Positions 36,064 through 46,860 of a stretch of 64,000 bases of DNA are shown here, piece after piece (positions within the stretch are counted from its first letter, which is position 1; every line of letters starts with the position of its first letter). Origin of the DNA: Amycolatopsis granulosa (GTDB taxonomy: Bacteria > Actinomycetota > Actinomycetes > Mycobacteriales > Pseudonocardiaceae); NCBI RefSeq assembly GCF_011758745.1, contig NZ_JAANOV010000001.1:5270001-5334000 (forward strand). The letters are read 5' to 3'. Both the position numbers and the translations under genes were made by a program. The notes below the pieces were generated by a model. That model ran no database searches, had not been told where the DNA came from, and was given only the letters and a program-made list of their open reading frames with translations.

Positions 36064-39048
36064 TCACCGCACGGGCGCGCCCGTGCCTCGTCGGATCGCG
36101 GTGGCCAGCAGCTCCGCCAGGTGGACACCCTCGTGACCGCCGCTGTCGAACTCGTGGATCTGGGTGCGGCAGCTGAACCCGTCGGCGAGCACCGCCGTGC
36201 CGGGGTCCGCGTCCCGCAGCGCGGGCAGCAGGACGCGTTCCGCGCACGCCTTGCTCACGTCGAGGTGACCGCGTTCGAAGCCGAAGTTGCCGGCCAGCCC
36301 GCAGCAGCCGGAGTCCAGGCGCCGCACCCGGGCGCCCGCCCGCCGCAGCAGTTCCTCGTCGGCGTCCCAGCCGAGCACGGCGTGCTGGTGGCAGTGCACC
36401 TGCGCCACCGCCTCGGTCCCCGCCAGCGACGGGGGCCGGTAGCCGGGGGAGTGCTGGGTGAGCAGCTCGGCGAGCGTGACGGTCTGCCCGCGCAGCCGGC
36501 GCACGTCGTGGTCGCCGGGGAACAGCTCCGGGGCGTCCCCGCGGAACACCGTGGTGCAGCTGGGTTCCAGGCCCAGCACCAGCCCGCCCTGCCGCAGGTG
36601 CGGCGCCAGCGCGCGGACCGTGCGGCGCAGCACCCGTTTCGCCGTGGCGAGCTGACCGGTGGAGATCCAGGTCAGCCCGCAGCACAGTGCGCGCCCCGGC
36701 ATCTCCACCCGCCAGCCGGCGTCCTCGGCCAGTTCGACCGCGGCCCGGCCGATGTGCGGGTGGAACAGGTTGGTGAAGGTGTCCGGCCACAGCAGGACCG
36801 TGCCGCGCGCGCCGCTGCCGCGCGGGCCGCGGCGGGCGAACCACTGCTGCAGGCTCTGGCGCGCGAACCGCGGCAGCTCGCGGTGCTCCACGCCCGCCGC
36901 GCTCGTCGCCAGGCGGGCCGCCCCGGGCGCGTGGGTCAGCGCGTTGACCACCGGTGCGAGCCGGGTCCGCGACACCGCCTGCGCGATCAGCGGCAGCCAG
37001 CCCATCGTCAGGTCCGAGCGGGGGCGCTCCCACGGGCGGTGCCGGTAGTGGTGCGCCAGGAACTCCGCCTTGTAGGTCGCCATGTCGACGTTGGCCGGGC
37101 AGTCGGTCTTGCAGCCCTTGCAGGCCAGGCACAGGTCGAGGGCCTCGCGCACCTCGGTCGAGCGCCACCCGTCGGTGATCGGCCCGTCGGCGTGACCGCC
37201 CAGCATCTCGAACAGCAACCGCGCCCGGCCCCGTGTGGAGTGCTCCTCCTCGCCGGTGACCTGGTACGACGGGCACATCACCTGGCCGCCCTGCGTGACG
37301 TGCTGGCGGCACCGGCCCACCCCGACGCACCGGTTGGCGGCCTCGGCGAACGAGCCGCCGTCGTGCGGGAACCGGAAGTACAACCCCTGCGGATCCGCCG
37401 GGGACCAGTCGCTGCCCAGGCGCAGATCGGCGTCCAGCGGATGCGGGGCGACCACCTTGCCCGGGTTCATCCGGTCGCCCGGGTCGAAGATCGCCTTCAG
37501 CTGCCCGAACGCCCGCACCACGTCCACGCCGAACATGCGCGGCAGCAGCTCGCCACGCGACTGCCCGTCGCCGTGCTCGCCGGACAGCGAACCACCGAAC
37601 TCGGACACCACGTCGGCCGCGCGTTCCATGAACTTCCGGTAGGTGGCCACCCCGCCCGCGGTGTAGAGGCCGAACGGGATGCGGGTGTGCACGCAGCCCT
37701 GGCCGAAGTGGCCGTAGAGGCTGGGGCCGGTGTCGCTGGCGTACCCGAACTCCTCGTACAGCGCGGAGAGCCGGCGCAGGTAGTCGCCGAGCCGGTCCGG
37801 CGCGACGGCCGAGTCCTCCCAGCCTTCGAACGTGTCGGGCCGGCCCGGCAGGTGGGCGGTCGCGCCGAGCCCGGCCTCGCGGACCCGCCACAGCTCCTGC
37901 TCGCGGTCCGGGTTGTCGAGGAAGGCCACGTCGGCGTCGTGGTCGCTGTCGCGCAGCTCGTCGAGCATGGTGCGGGCCTGCGCCTCGGCCTCGTCGGGGG
38001 TCTTGGCGGCGAACTGCACCATCAGGAACGCGCGGCCACGGGGCAGCTGCGTTAGCGCCTCCGGGTTGAGGTGCTTGATCTGCTCGTCGCGGATGAGCTT
38101 GGAGTCCAGGCCCTCCAGCGCGACCGGCTCGTGCGGCAGGATCGCCGGCACCGCGTCCGCGGCCCTGTCCACACTGGAATAGCCCAGTACCACCAGCGTG
38201 CGGTGTTCCAGCACCGGAACCAGTTCCAGCTTCGCGCGCAGCACGGTCACCAGGGTCGACTCGCTGCCCACCAGCAGGCCCGCGACGTCGAAGCCGTGCT
38301 CCGGCAGCAGCGAGTCGAGGTTGTAGCCGGACACCCGGCGCGGGATGTCGGGGAAACGGGCGCGGATCTCGTCGGCGTAGCGGTCACGCAGCCGGCGCAG
38401 CTGGCGGTAGATCTCCGCGCGCCGGTCGCCGCGGTGCTCGATGCGGTGGTACTCCTCGTCGCCGGTCTTGCCGCACCAGAAGCGCGTGCCGTCGTAGCAG
38501 AGCACCTCCAGGGCCGCGATGTTGTCCACGACCTTGCCGGTGCGCTGCGCGGTGGCGCCGCACGAGTTGTTGCCGATCATGCCGCCGATCGTGCAGTTCA
38601 TGTGTGTCGCCGGTTCCGGGCCGAACCGCAGGCCGGTGGGGGCGAGGTGCCGGTTGAGGTCGTCGAGCACGATGCCCGGCTGCACCACGCAGGTGCGGGC
38701 CTCGGCGTCGACGGACTCCACGTGGTGGCAGTACTTCGACCAGTCCAGCACCACCGCGGTGTTGGTGCACTGGCCGGCCAGGCTGGTGCCGCCGCCCCGG
38801 GACAGCACCGGCGCGCCGTGCTCCCGCGCCACCGCGACCGCCGCCACCGCGTCCTCCGGCGTCCGCGGCACCACGACACCGATGGGCACCTGGCGGAAGT
38901 TGGACGCGTCGGTCGAGTAGGCCGCCCGGCTGCCCGCGTCGAACCGCACCTCACCCGCGACGCGGGCACGCAGCGCGCTCTCCAGCGCGGTCACGTCCAC
39001 CTCGGGCGTCACCGGCCGGACGACCGGATCCGGCAGGTCTGTCGTCAT
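36064..39048 (-). CDS. FAD-linked dehydrogenase with Fe-S and CCG domains (D-2-hydroxyglutarate dehydrogenase/YdiJ type)
   Basis: 994 residues with three parts: an FAD-binding-4 domain (VLSRGGGTSLAGQCTNTAV; GGMIGNNSCGATAQRTG), an FAD-oxidase C-terminal domain (SGEHGDGQSRGELLPRMFG), and a ferredoxin-like module (CVGVGRCR; CLACKGCKTDCPANVDM) fused to two cysteine-rich CCG domains (CCGLTWISTGQL; GCCGLAGNFGFERG). Proteins of this plan oxidise D-2-hydroxy acids and pass electrons to the respiratory chain. GGGAGGG precedes the ATG at 39048. First gene of the operon; the divergent MarR gene is its likely regulator. Confidence 0.88.
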   Translation of the reverse strand: MTTDLPDPVVRPVTPEVDVTALESALRARVAGEVRFDAGSRAAYSTDASNFRQVPIGVVVPRTPEDAVAAVAVAREHGAPVLSRGGGTSLAGQCTNTAVVLDWSKYCHHVESVDAEARTCVVQPGIVLDDLNRHLAPTGLRFGPEPATHMNCTIGGMIGNNSCGATAQRTGKVVDNIAALEVLCYDGTRFWCGKTGDEEYHRIEHRGDRRAEIYRQLRRLRDRYADEIRARFPDIPRRVSGYNLDSLLPEHGFDVAGLLVGSESTLVTVLRAKLELVPVLEHRTLVVLGYSSVDRAADAVPAILPHEPVALEGLDSKLIRDEQIKHLNPEALTQLPRGRAFLMVQFAAKTPDEAEAQARTMLDELRDSDHDADVAFLDNPDREQELWRVREAGLGATAHLPGRPDTFEGWEDSAVAPDRLGDYLRRLSALYEEFGYASDTGPSLYGHFGQGCVHTRIPFGLYTAGGVATYRKFMERAADVVSEFGGSLSGEHGDGQSRGELLPRMFGVDVVRAFGQLKAIFDPGDRMNPGKVVAPHPLDADLRLGSDWSPADPQGLYFRFPHDGGSFAEAANRCVGVGRCRQHVTQGGQVMCPSYQVTGEEEHSTRGRARLLFEMLGGHADGPITDGWRSTEVREALDLCLACKGCKTDCPANVDMATYKAEFLAHHYRHRPWERPRSDLTMGWLPLIAQAVSRTRLAPVVNALTHAPGAARLATSAAGVEHRELPRFARQSLQQWFARRGPRGSGARGTVLLWPDTFTNLFHPHIGRAAVELAEDAGWRVEMPGRALCCGLTWISTGQLATAKRVLRRTVRALAPHLRQGGLVLGLEPSCTTVFRGDAPELFPGDHDVRRLRGQTVTLAELLTQHSPGYRPPSLAGTEAVAQVHCHQHAVLGWDADEELLRRAGARVRRLDSGCCGLAGNFGFERGHLDVSKACAERVLLPALRDADPGTAVLADGFSCRTQIHEFDSGGHEGVHLAELLATAIRRGTGAPVR

Positions 39049-39098
39049 GGTCCCTCCCGCTGCGCGTTGTGGCCGCCGTCGCAGTCGGGTTATCCTGA

Positions 39099-39113
39099 TT
39101 TGCGTGACGCAAA
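39099..39113. promoter_or_regulatory. Probable MarR auto-operator overlapping its own start codon
   Basis: TTTGCGTGACGCAAA is a 7-bp-arm palindrome covering the GTG start of the MarR gene. A TATCCT -10 element sits at 39091-39096, seven bases before the GTG, which suggests a leaderless transcript with the repressor site at the start point. The divergent dehydrogenase gene starts 50 bases away. Confidence 0.6.
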
Positions 39114-39595
39114 CGTGCTCGGTCGGCGATGAGGCGGAAACCGTCCTCGGGGCGCTGCAGGTCATGGTGGGGATCGCGGACGCGTCGGTGGAGCGGGTGA
39201 TCGGCGAACTCACCCTGACCCAGTTCCGCGCGCTGCGGATCGTCGTCGAGCAGACGCCCATCACGCTGAGCAGGGTGGCCGAGCAGGTGGGCGTGAACCC
39301 GTCCTCGATGACCCGGGCCTGTGACCGGCTGGTGGCGGAGGACCTGCTGCGGAAGGCGCCGAACCCGCTGAACAAGCGGGAGACGCTGCTCGCGCCGACC
39401 GCGCACGGGCGGCAGATCGTGCAGCGGGTGCACACCGACCGGCTCGGTGCGCTGACGGCCGTCCTGGACCGGCTCGACCCGGCCGAGCGGGCCGGGGTGG
39501 TGCGCGCCATGGAACGGTTCGCGACCGCCGCCGAATTCCTGCGCGATGCAAACAATCTTCCGGAAAGTGGCTGGGGCGGGTCGCCCCCGTCCTGA
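39104..39595 (+). CDS. MarR-family transcriptional regulator
   Basis: 163 residues. Winged helix-turn-helix with LSRVAEQVGVNPSSMTRACDRLVAEDLL and the wing LNKRETLLAPTAHG. The GTG at 39104 is chosen over the upstream in-frame codons because a -10-like TATCCT stands just before it, so the message may be leaderless. It faces the large FAD/Fe-S dehydrogenase operon and probably controls that operon and itself. Confidence 0.85.
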   Translation: MTQTCSVGDEAETVLGALQVMVGIADASVERVIGELTLTQFRALRIVVEQTPITLSRVAEQVGVNPSSMTRACDRLVAEDLLRKAPNPLNKRETLLAPTAHGRQIVQRVHTDRLGALTAVLDRLDPAERAGVVRAMERFATAAEFLRDANNLPESGWGGSPPS

Positions 39596-39610
39596 GGCGG
39601 TGCATCGACG

Positions 39611-39967
39611 GTGGTGCCGGATCCCCGCAACTCCCCCGGCCTGGCGGTCGAGGCGCTGCGCCGCGACCACGCGATCGTGGTGCGGCTGGCGGGGGAGCTG
39701 GACCTGGCGACCGTGCCGCGGCTGCGGCAGGCCCTCGCGGCTGCGCTCGCCGAGCGGCCCGCGTTGCTGGTGGTCGATCTGTCGGCCGTCGAGTTCCTGG
39801 CCGCCGCCGCGATCGGGGAGCTGGTGTCGGCCCGTCAGGGCGGGGGAGGGGCCACCCGGATCCGCCTGGTGGCGACGCGCGCCGCGATCCGCCGGCCGCT
39901 GGAGATCACCGGCGTGACCCGGGAGATCCCGGTGTGCCGCACGGTGTGCCAGGCGCTGGCGGAGTGA
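39611..39967 (+). CDS. STAS-domain protein with a non-canonical phosphorylation site
   Basis: 118 residues in the anti-anti-sigma (STAS) fold, e.g. HAIVVRLAGELDLATVPRLRQAL. The site that normally reads D-S-S-G reads FLAAAAIGELVSAR here, so the phosphoserine used for switching is replaced by alanine. It may be locked in the active form or be a non-switching relative. A GTG start; it begins 15 bases after the MarR stop and may be co-transcribed. Confidence 0.72.
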   Translation: MVPDPRNSPGLAVEALRRDHAIVVRLAGELDLATVPRLRQALAAALAERPALLVVDLSAVEFLAAAAIGELVSARQGGGGATRIRLVATRAAIRRPLEITGVTREIPVCRTVCQALAE

Positions 39968-39977
39968 CCGGGCCTGG

Positions 39978-40337
39978 TCAGTTCGGTGACCGGGGCGGCC
40001 CGGGAGCGCGCAGCGTGGAGAAGTCCGTGTCCAGTTCGTCCTGCAGGAGGGCGGCGGCCCGGTGCACGCTGCACGCCAGGTCCTCCGCCGCGGCGGCGGC
40101 CTCGTCGAGTGCCGCGAGCCGCGCGGTGCTGATGCCCGGCCGGGCGCGGACGTCGCGCCGCCGGAGGTCCAGGATCCGGACGAACTCCCCGGCCTCGATC
40201 GCCATCTGCCGGAGCCGCCGCTCCCACGCTTCCTCGCTGTCGCCGGGGCGCGCCCGGTCCTCGTCCGTGGCGGGAAGCGGGATGCCGGGCATCCGCTGCC
40301 GCGCCGTGCTCGTGGGCTGATCGGCGATATCCGTCAT
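39978..40337 (-). CDS. Hypothetical helical protein
   Basis: 119 residues; no family recognised. It has a charged, Pro-containing N-terminus, then long amphipathic helices (DSEEAWERRLRQMAIEAGEFVRILDLRRR; AALDEAAAAAEDLACSVHRAAALLQDE). No signal or membrane segment. GGAGGGG before the ATG supports translation. Convergent with the STAS gene, 10 bases apart. Confidence 0.55.
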   Translation of the reverse strand: MTDIADQPTSTARQRMPGIPLPATDEDRARPGDSEEAWERRLRQMAIEAGEFVRILDLRRRDVRARPGISTARLAALDEAAAAAEDLACSVHRAAALLQDELDTDFSTLRAPGPPRSPN

Positions 40338-40513
40338 AACCCCTCCACGGGTGGCTCACCACGACCGGCTGCCGCGCCGGGGTCCGGAGCGCTTGTCCGC
40401 ACCCTAACTCGAAATCCGGCTGATCGCCAAGGTCCCGCCGGGCGGCCGGCTGCCGTCCACTTCGGACTCGCGTGGGGCGGTCGCGTGGGGCGGTCGTGGT
40501 GGGACGGCGCGAA

Positions 40514-40545
40514 ACCGGCCGGCGCCCGGTCGGGCGCCGGCCGGT
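40514..40545. terminator. Large GC hairpin after the copper ATPase gene
   Basis: Near-perfect 15-bp inverted repeat, ACCGGCCGGCGCCCG facing CGGGCGCCGGCCGGT, 14 bases past the copA stop. It has no T-run, as is common for terminators of GC-rich actinomycetes. Confidence 0.6.
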
Positions 40546-40558
40546 GGTGACCCGGTCC

Positions 40559-42807
<2,249 letters not shown>

Positions 42808-42811
<4 letters not shown>

Positions 42812-43806
42812 CGCGACGCTCCTTCCGGTCCGTGCCCGTGCCCGTGGCCGGCACCCGGGTCCGCCGGCGCGGTCCCGGCAGTGGACCCACTGGGCGCCGT
42901 GGACCCAGTGGGCAGTGCGGGCACTGTGGGCACGGTGAACTCGGCCGTGCGGACCGTGCCGTCGTGCTGGAAGTCCAGGAACAGCCGGTAGGTGCCGGCC
43001 GAGGGGGCTTCCGCGTAGAAGGTCACGGCCGGCCCGGGTTGCGTCTTCCCGTCGCCCGGGCTGCCGTCGGGGTGGACGTGGAGGTAGGCCAGGTCGCCTT
43101 CGCGCAGCGCCACCAGGTGCCCGTAGGCGCCCAGGTAGGGCTGCAGGTCGGTGACGTCGTGGCCGTCCTTGGTGACCGTGGCGGTGACCTTCGACGTGCC
43201 GCCCGGGGCCAGGTCGCCGTCCAGCCGCACCTCGTAGCCGTCCACCTGCGCGACGCGCGAGGGCTGGTAGGTCCGCGGCTGGAAGTCGCCGGCCGCGGCC
43301 AGGTCGACGCCCAGGGTCGTGGCCTCGCCCCCGGCCGGGGTGAAGTCGGCGAAGGCGCGGTAGCTGCCGGCGTCGGCCACGTCGAGCGGCACGGTCCAGG
43401 TGCCGTCCGCCGCCATCTCCGGGTGCACGTGCCGGAAGCCCGCGGTGTCGCGGCGCACCACGATGAGGTGCATGCGCTTGTCGTGCTCGACGTCGAACGC
43501 GGTGACCGCCCGGCCGTCGGGCCCGGTGATCCGGAAGGCGAACTGGTTGGTGGTCCCGGCGGTCAGCATCGTGCTGGTGGGCGTGAGGGTGTAACCGCCC
43601 CTGGACGACGCCAGCCCGGCGGGCTGATCGGGGTGTGCGGTCTCCGCGACAGTGCCGCTGTGGCTGTCCCCGTGCGTGGCCTCCTCGGGGCCGCGCGTGC
43701 CGGCTTCGCCGGTGACGGGACCGACAGCGGTGCCGATCGCCCAGGCGCCACCGGCGACCAGGACGAGCGCCGCACCGTAGGCGGAGAGCTTCCCTGCAGT
43801 GTTCAT
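42808..43806 (-). CDS. Secreted/anchored protein of the copper operon (function unknown)
   Basis: 332 residues. An N-terminal membrane segment ([20 protein letters not shown]) acts as signal or anchor, and two beta-rich repeats follow, each with [19 protein letters not shown] or [19 protein letters not shown] type sequences, then a His/Gly-rich tail ([12 protein letters not shown]). The histidine-rich pieces suggest extracytoplasmic copper handling. It lies between copZ and copA in the operon. No catalytic motif recognised. Confidence 0.72.
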
Positions 43807-43830
43807 GACATTCCTGTCCTCGGGCTGCCG

Positions 43831-44037
43831 CTACGCGGTCAGCTGGTATCCGGCTTCCTCGACGGCGGCGCGCACCGCGTCGGTGGTGATTTCCTGCTCG
43901 CTGGTGACGGTGACCTTGCCGGTGGGCAGGTCCACGGCGACGCCGGTGACGCCGGGGATCTCGCCGACCTCCTCGCTCACCGAGCGCACGCAGTGCTCGC
44001 AGGTCATGCCGGTCACGGTGTAGGTCTGCTGGGTCAT
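43831..44037 (-). CDS. copZ: Copper chaperone, HMA domain
   Basis: 68 residues, a single heavy-metal-associated domain with the Cu(I) site [11 protein letters not shown] and the ferredoxin-like fold end [11 protein letters not shown]. It carries copper to the ATPase. 20 bases separate it from csoR; 24 from the secreted-protein gene. Confidence 0.9.
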   Translation of the reverse strand: MTQQTYTVTGMTCEHCVRSVSEEVGEIPGVTGVAVDLPTGKVTVTSEQEITTDAVRAAVEEAGYQLTA

Positions 44038-44057
44038 CTGTCTCGTCCTTTCGATGG

Positions 44058-44339
44058 TCAGGAACGCACCAGCCGGGCGATGGCCTCGCTCGCCTCGCGC
44101 ACCTTCGCGTCCGCCGTGTCGCCACCGGTCGCGATGGCTTCGGCCACGCAGTGCTTGAGGTGCTCGTCCATCAGGCCCAGCGACACCGATTGCAGGGCCT
44201 TCGTCGCCGCCGCGATCTGGGTCAGCACGTCGATGCAGTACTCGTCGTGCTCGACCATCCGCTGCAGCCCCCGGATCTGGCCCTCGATCCGGCGCAGCCG
44301 CGTGAGGTAGCCGTCCTTGTCGCTCGTGTAACCCCGCAT
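44058..44339 (-). CDS. csoR: Copper-sensing repressor CsoR
   Basis: 93 residues of the CsoR/RcnR fold ([20 protein letters not shown]). Copper ligands are seen as Cys in [10 protein letters not shown] and His/Cys in [11 protein letters not shown]. It releases DNA when it binds Cu(I). ATG 44339 has AGGAG upstream; the longer in-frame start at 44354 would begin inside the Shine-Dalgarno region. A matching box lies 33 bases upstream. Confidence 0.92.
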   Translation of the reverse strand: MRGYTSDKDGYLTRLRRIEGQIRGLQRMVEHDEYCIDVLTQIAAATKALQSVSLGLMDEHLKHCVAEAIATGGDTADAKVREASEAIARLVRS

Positions 44340-44372
44340 CGTCCTTCTCCTCACGTCCGCCGACCTGATCTT

Positions 44373-44390
44373 TATACCCTAGGGGGGTAG
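44373..44390. promoter_or_regulatory. CsoR-type operator
   Basis: TATACCCTAGGGGGGTAG, the TACCC-n-GGGTA pattern recognised by CsoR proteins, at the AT-rich start of the copper operon. Confidence 0.72.
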
Positions 44391-44455
44391 CCCAAATCAA
44401 CCCTACCCCCGCACGGTATCTAGACCGGAGACCGCGGCTCGGCGGGGGAACGGCA

Positions 44456-44489
44456 CCGGGGGTGCGGAGTCCGGAACCCGCACCCCCGG
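44456..44489. terminator. GC hairpin after the VOC gene
   Basis: CCGGGGGTGCGG (44456-44467) pairs with CCGCACCCCCGG (44478-44489), a 12-bp stem just downstream of the VOC stop (44498). No T-run. Confidence 0.5.
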
Positions 44490-44497
44490 CCGGGCCC

Positions 44498-44932
44498 TCA
44501 GTCCAGGCAGAACTCGTTGCCCTCGATGTCCCGCATCGGGATGCAGGACTCGTTGACCCCGTCGGCGAGCAGGACCTGCACGCACACCGCGCCGAGCGCT
44601 TCCAGCCGGGCGCGCTCGGCCTGGAGCGCGGCGAGGCGCTCCTCGCCGGTGAGCCCGGTGCCCACCCGCACGTCCAGGTGGACCCGGTTCTTGACGACCT
44701 TGCCCTCCGGAACGCGCTGGAAGAACAACCGCGGGCCCACCCCGGTGGGGTCGACGCAGGCGAACGCCGCACCCTGGTGCTCGGCCGGCAGCGAGCGGTC
44801 GAACTCGGTCCACGTGGCGAACCCGGGCGGGGGCGGCGGCACCACGTACCCCAGTACTTCGCACCAGAACCGGGCGACCCGCTCGGGTTCGGCGCAGTCG
44901 AAGGTGACCTGGAACTGTCTGATCGACGTCAT
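44498..44932 (-). CDS. VOC/glyoxalase-superfamily protein
   Basis: 144 residues. The N-terminal FQVTFDCAEPERVARFWCEVLGY half and the C-terminal MRDIEGNEFCLD end are those of vicinal-oxygen-chelate proteins, in the style of resistance or binding proteins of the glyoxalase/bleomycin group. Substrate unknown. It stands alone between the copper operon and a short J-like gene. Confidence 0.78.
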   Translation of the reverse strand: MTSIRQFQVTFDCAEPERVARFWCEVLGYVVPPPPPGFATWTEFDRSLPAEHQGAAFACVDPTGVGPRLFFQRVPEGKVVKNRVHLDVRVGTGLTGEERLAALQAERARLEALGAVCVQVLLADGVNESCIPMRDIEGNEFCLD

Positions 44933-45030
44933 CGCGCCACCCTAGTTACGCGGCCGTGCGGCTCGTCCCGGTGATGCCGTGGCCATCGGGGGTACCGTGG
45001 GCGGGCACGCCGGACACGAGGAGCGCGACC

Positions 45031-45276
45031 ATGGACGCCGGGGGCGGGTTCGACCGCGACGCCTTCCGTGCGTTCGTGCGGGCGCACCACCCGGACGTGG
45101 GCGGCGACCCGGAGGTCTTCCGCGAGGGGCTGCGCCGCTTCCAGGCGGCCCGGTCCCGCCCCGCCGCGCGGACCGGCCGCATCGTGTTCGTCCGCCGCCG
45201 CCGCGGTCTCGCCGGGCTGGTGCAGCGCTGGCACGAGGCGAGCCGGCGTCGCCGACGGCCTCCGCGCGTGCGCTGA
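45031..45276 (+). CDS. Short basic protein with a J-domain-like segment
   Basis: 81 residues. The segment RAHHPDVGGDPEVFREGLRRF resembles the HPD loop and helix III of J-domains, but helices I and II are not complete, so it may not be a functional DnaJ co-chaperone. The C-terminus is very basic ([15 protein letters not shown]). GAGGAG precedes the ATG at 45031. It probably has no operon partner. Confidence 0.5.
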   Translation: MDAGGGFDRDAFRAFVRAHHPDVGGDPEVFREGLRRFQAARSRPAARTGRIVFVRRRRGLAGLVQRWHEASRRRRRPPRVR

Positions 45277-45405
45277 CCACCCGTGGCGCCCTGCCGGCGT
45301 CCGTCCGTGACATCCCGGAAGAATTTTTCCCGGGGAGTGTCGAATCCGGTCGTGCTCGATCGATGCATTGACACCAGAGCGGACCGCAACATCTGAGGAG
45401 AAACC

Positions 45406-45981
45406 ATGCGCACCCTGATCAGCACCGCGTTCGTCTCGCTCGACGGCGTCGTCGAGGCGCCCGGCGGGGAGCCGGGCTACCGCAACAGCGGCTGGACCTT
45501 CCAGGACATCGAGTTCGACGCGGCCGCCTACGAGATCAAGGGCCGCGAGCAGGGCGAGGCCACGGCGATGCTGATGGGCCGGGTGTCCTACCAGGCGTTC
45601 GCGCCGGTCTGGCCGGGCATGACCACCGAGTTCGCCGGCTACAACGCCATGCCCAAGTACGTGGTGTCGACCACGCTGAAGGAGGAGGACCTGATCGGCA
45701 ACTGGGGCGAGATCAGCATCCTCCGCTCCCTGGACGACGTCGCGGCGCTGAAGGAGACCGACGGCGGCCCGATCATCCTGCACGGCAGCGCGACCCTCAA
45801 CCGGCACCTGTCCGACGCGGGCCTGATCGACCGCTACCACCTGCTGGTGTTCCCGGTCCTGCTCGGCGCCGGCAAGCGCCTGTTCAGCGACACCGACAAG
45901 GACAAGCAGCGCCTGGCGCTGCGGGAGAGCGAAGGCTACCGCAACGGGGTCCAGAAGCTGGTCTACGACGTCGTCCGCTGA
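45406..45981 (+). CDS. RibD C-terminal/dihydrofolate reductase-like protein
   Basis: 191 residues. Opens MRTLISTAFVSLDGVVEAPG and contains MLMGRVSYQAFAPVWPG, GGPIILHGSATLN and FPVLLGAGKRLF, all characteristic of the RibD_C family related to dihydrofolate reductase and pyrimidine reductase. Its substrate in vivo is not known. Clear GAGGAG upstream. Stands alone. Confidence 0.82.
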   Translation: MRTLISTAFVSLDGVVEAPGGEPGYRNSGWTFQDIEFDAAAYEIKGREQGEATAMLMGRVSYQAFAPVWPGMTTEFAGYNAMPKYVVSTTLKEEDLIGNWGEISILRSLDDVAALKETDGGPIILHGSATLNRHLSDAGLIDRYHLLVFPVLLGAGKRLFSDTDKDKQRLALRESEGYRNGVQKLVYDVVR

Positions 45982-46095
45982 CCCGCCGGGGCGCCGGGCG
46001 CTCGGCCCGGTTGCCGCGGACGGAGGGTGATCTGCTGTGATGATGTCCGGGCCGGCCGACCGCCGGCCCGGACATCGGGCGTTCCTGGGGGTTCG

Positions 46096-46860
46096 TTGCC
46101 TGCCGTCAGCGTGATCACGGCTGTCCACCACGGAGGTCACCACTACCTGCGGGAGGCCTACGCCTCGCTGCGGGCGCAGCAGCTGCCGCCGGGCTGGGTG
46201 TGGGAGTGGTGCCTGCAGGAGGACGGCGACACCGGTCTGGTGGCCGAACTGCTGCCCGACGACGACCGCATCTCGGCCGGCACCGGGCTGCCCGCGCGCG
46301 CCGCTGTGGCCCGGACCATGGCGCTGTCCCGGGCGACGGGGGAGATCGTGCGCACCCTCGACGCGGACGACGTGCTGCTGCCGGGCGCGCTGGCCCGCGA
46401 CATCGCGGCGCTGGGCCGGACCGCGTGGTGCACCTCGGCGTGCGTGGACCTGCTGCCCGACGGCACCTTGCGGCCCGGGCCGTTCGACCCCCCGGGCGGT
46501 CCCGTCGAGCCGGGCCGGTTCCACGCCGAGCAGCTCGCCGACCGGTTGTCGGTGCAGGCCAACACCTTCGCCGCGCACACCGGGCTGGTCCGCGCCCTGG
46601 GCGGCTGGCCCGCGCTCACCGGGGCGGAGACGGTCGGGCTGCTGCTCGCGGCCGAGGCCGTGGCGCCGGGGGAGTTCATCGCCGAGCCGAGCGTGCGCTA
46701 CCGCAAGCACGACGCGCAGACCACCGCGGACGACCGGTACTGGGACAAGGCGGAGAGCGCGGCCCGGCTGGAGAGCGTGCTGGCGCGCGCGCAGGCGCTG
46801 CGCCGCGCCGGCTGGCGCTGGACCCCCCCGTCCACAGCGGACGCTAGACGTCGTAGCTGA
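46096..46860 (+). CDS. Glycosyltransferase family 2-like protein
   Basis: About 254 residues from a TTG at 46096 with a GGGGG ribosome site; an in-frame GTG at 46027 would add 23 residues without homology. It has [22 protein letters not shown] and the metal-binding region [18 protein letters not shown] of GT-A enzymes. The acceptor is unknown. The 3' end overlaps the convergent glnA gene by 17 bases. Confidence 0.7.
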   Translation: MPAVSVITAVHHGGHHYLREAYASLRAQQLPPGWVWEWCLQEDGDTGLVAELLPDDDRISAGTGLPARAAVARTMALSRATGEIVRTLDADDVLLPGALARDIAALGRTAWCTSACVDLLPDGTLRPGPFDPPGGPVEPGRFHAEQLADRLSVQANTFAAHTGLVRALGGWPALTGAETVGLLLAAEAVAPGEFIAEPSVRYRKHDAQTTADDRYWDKAESAARLESVLARAQALRRAGWRWTPPSTADARRRS

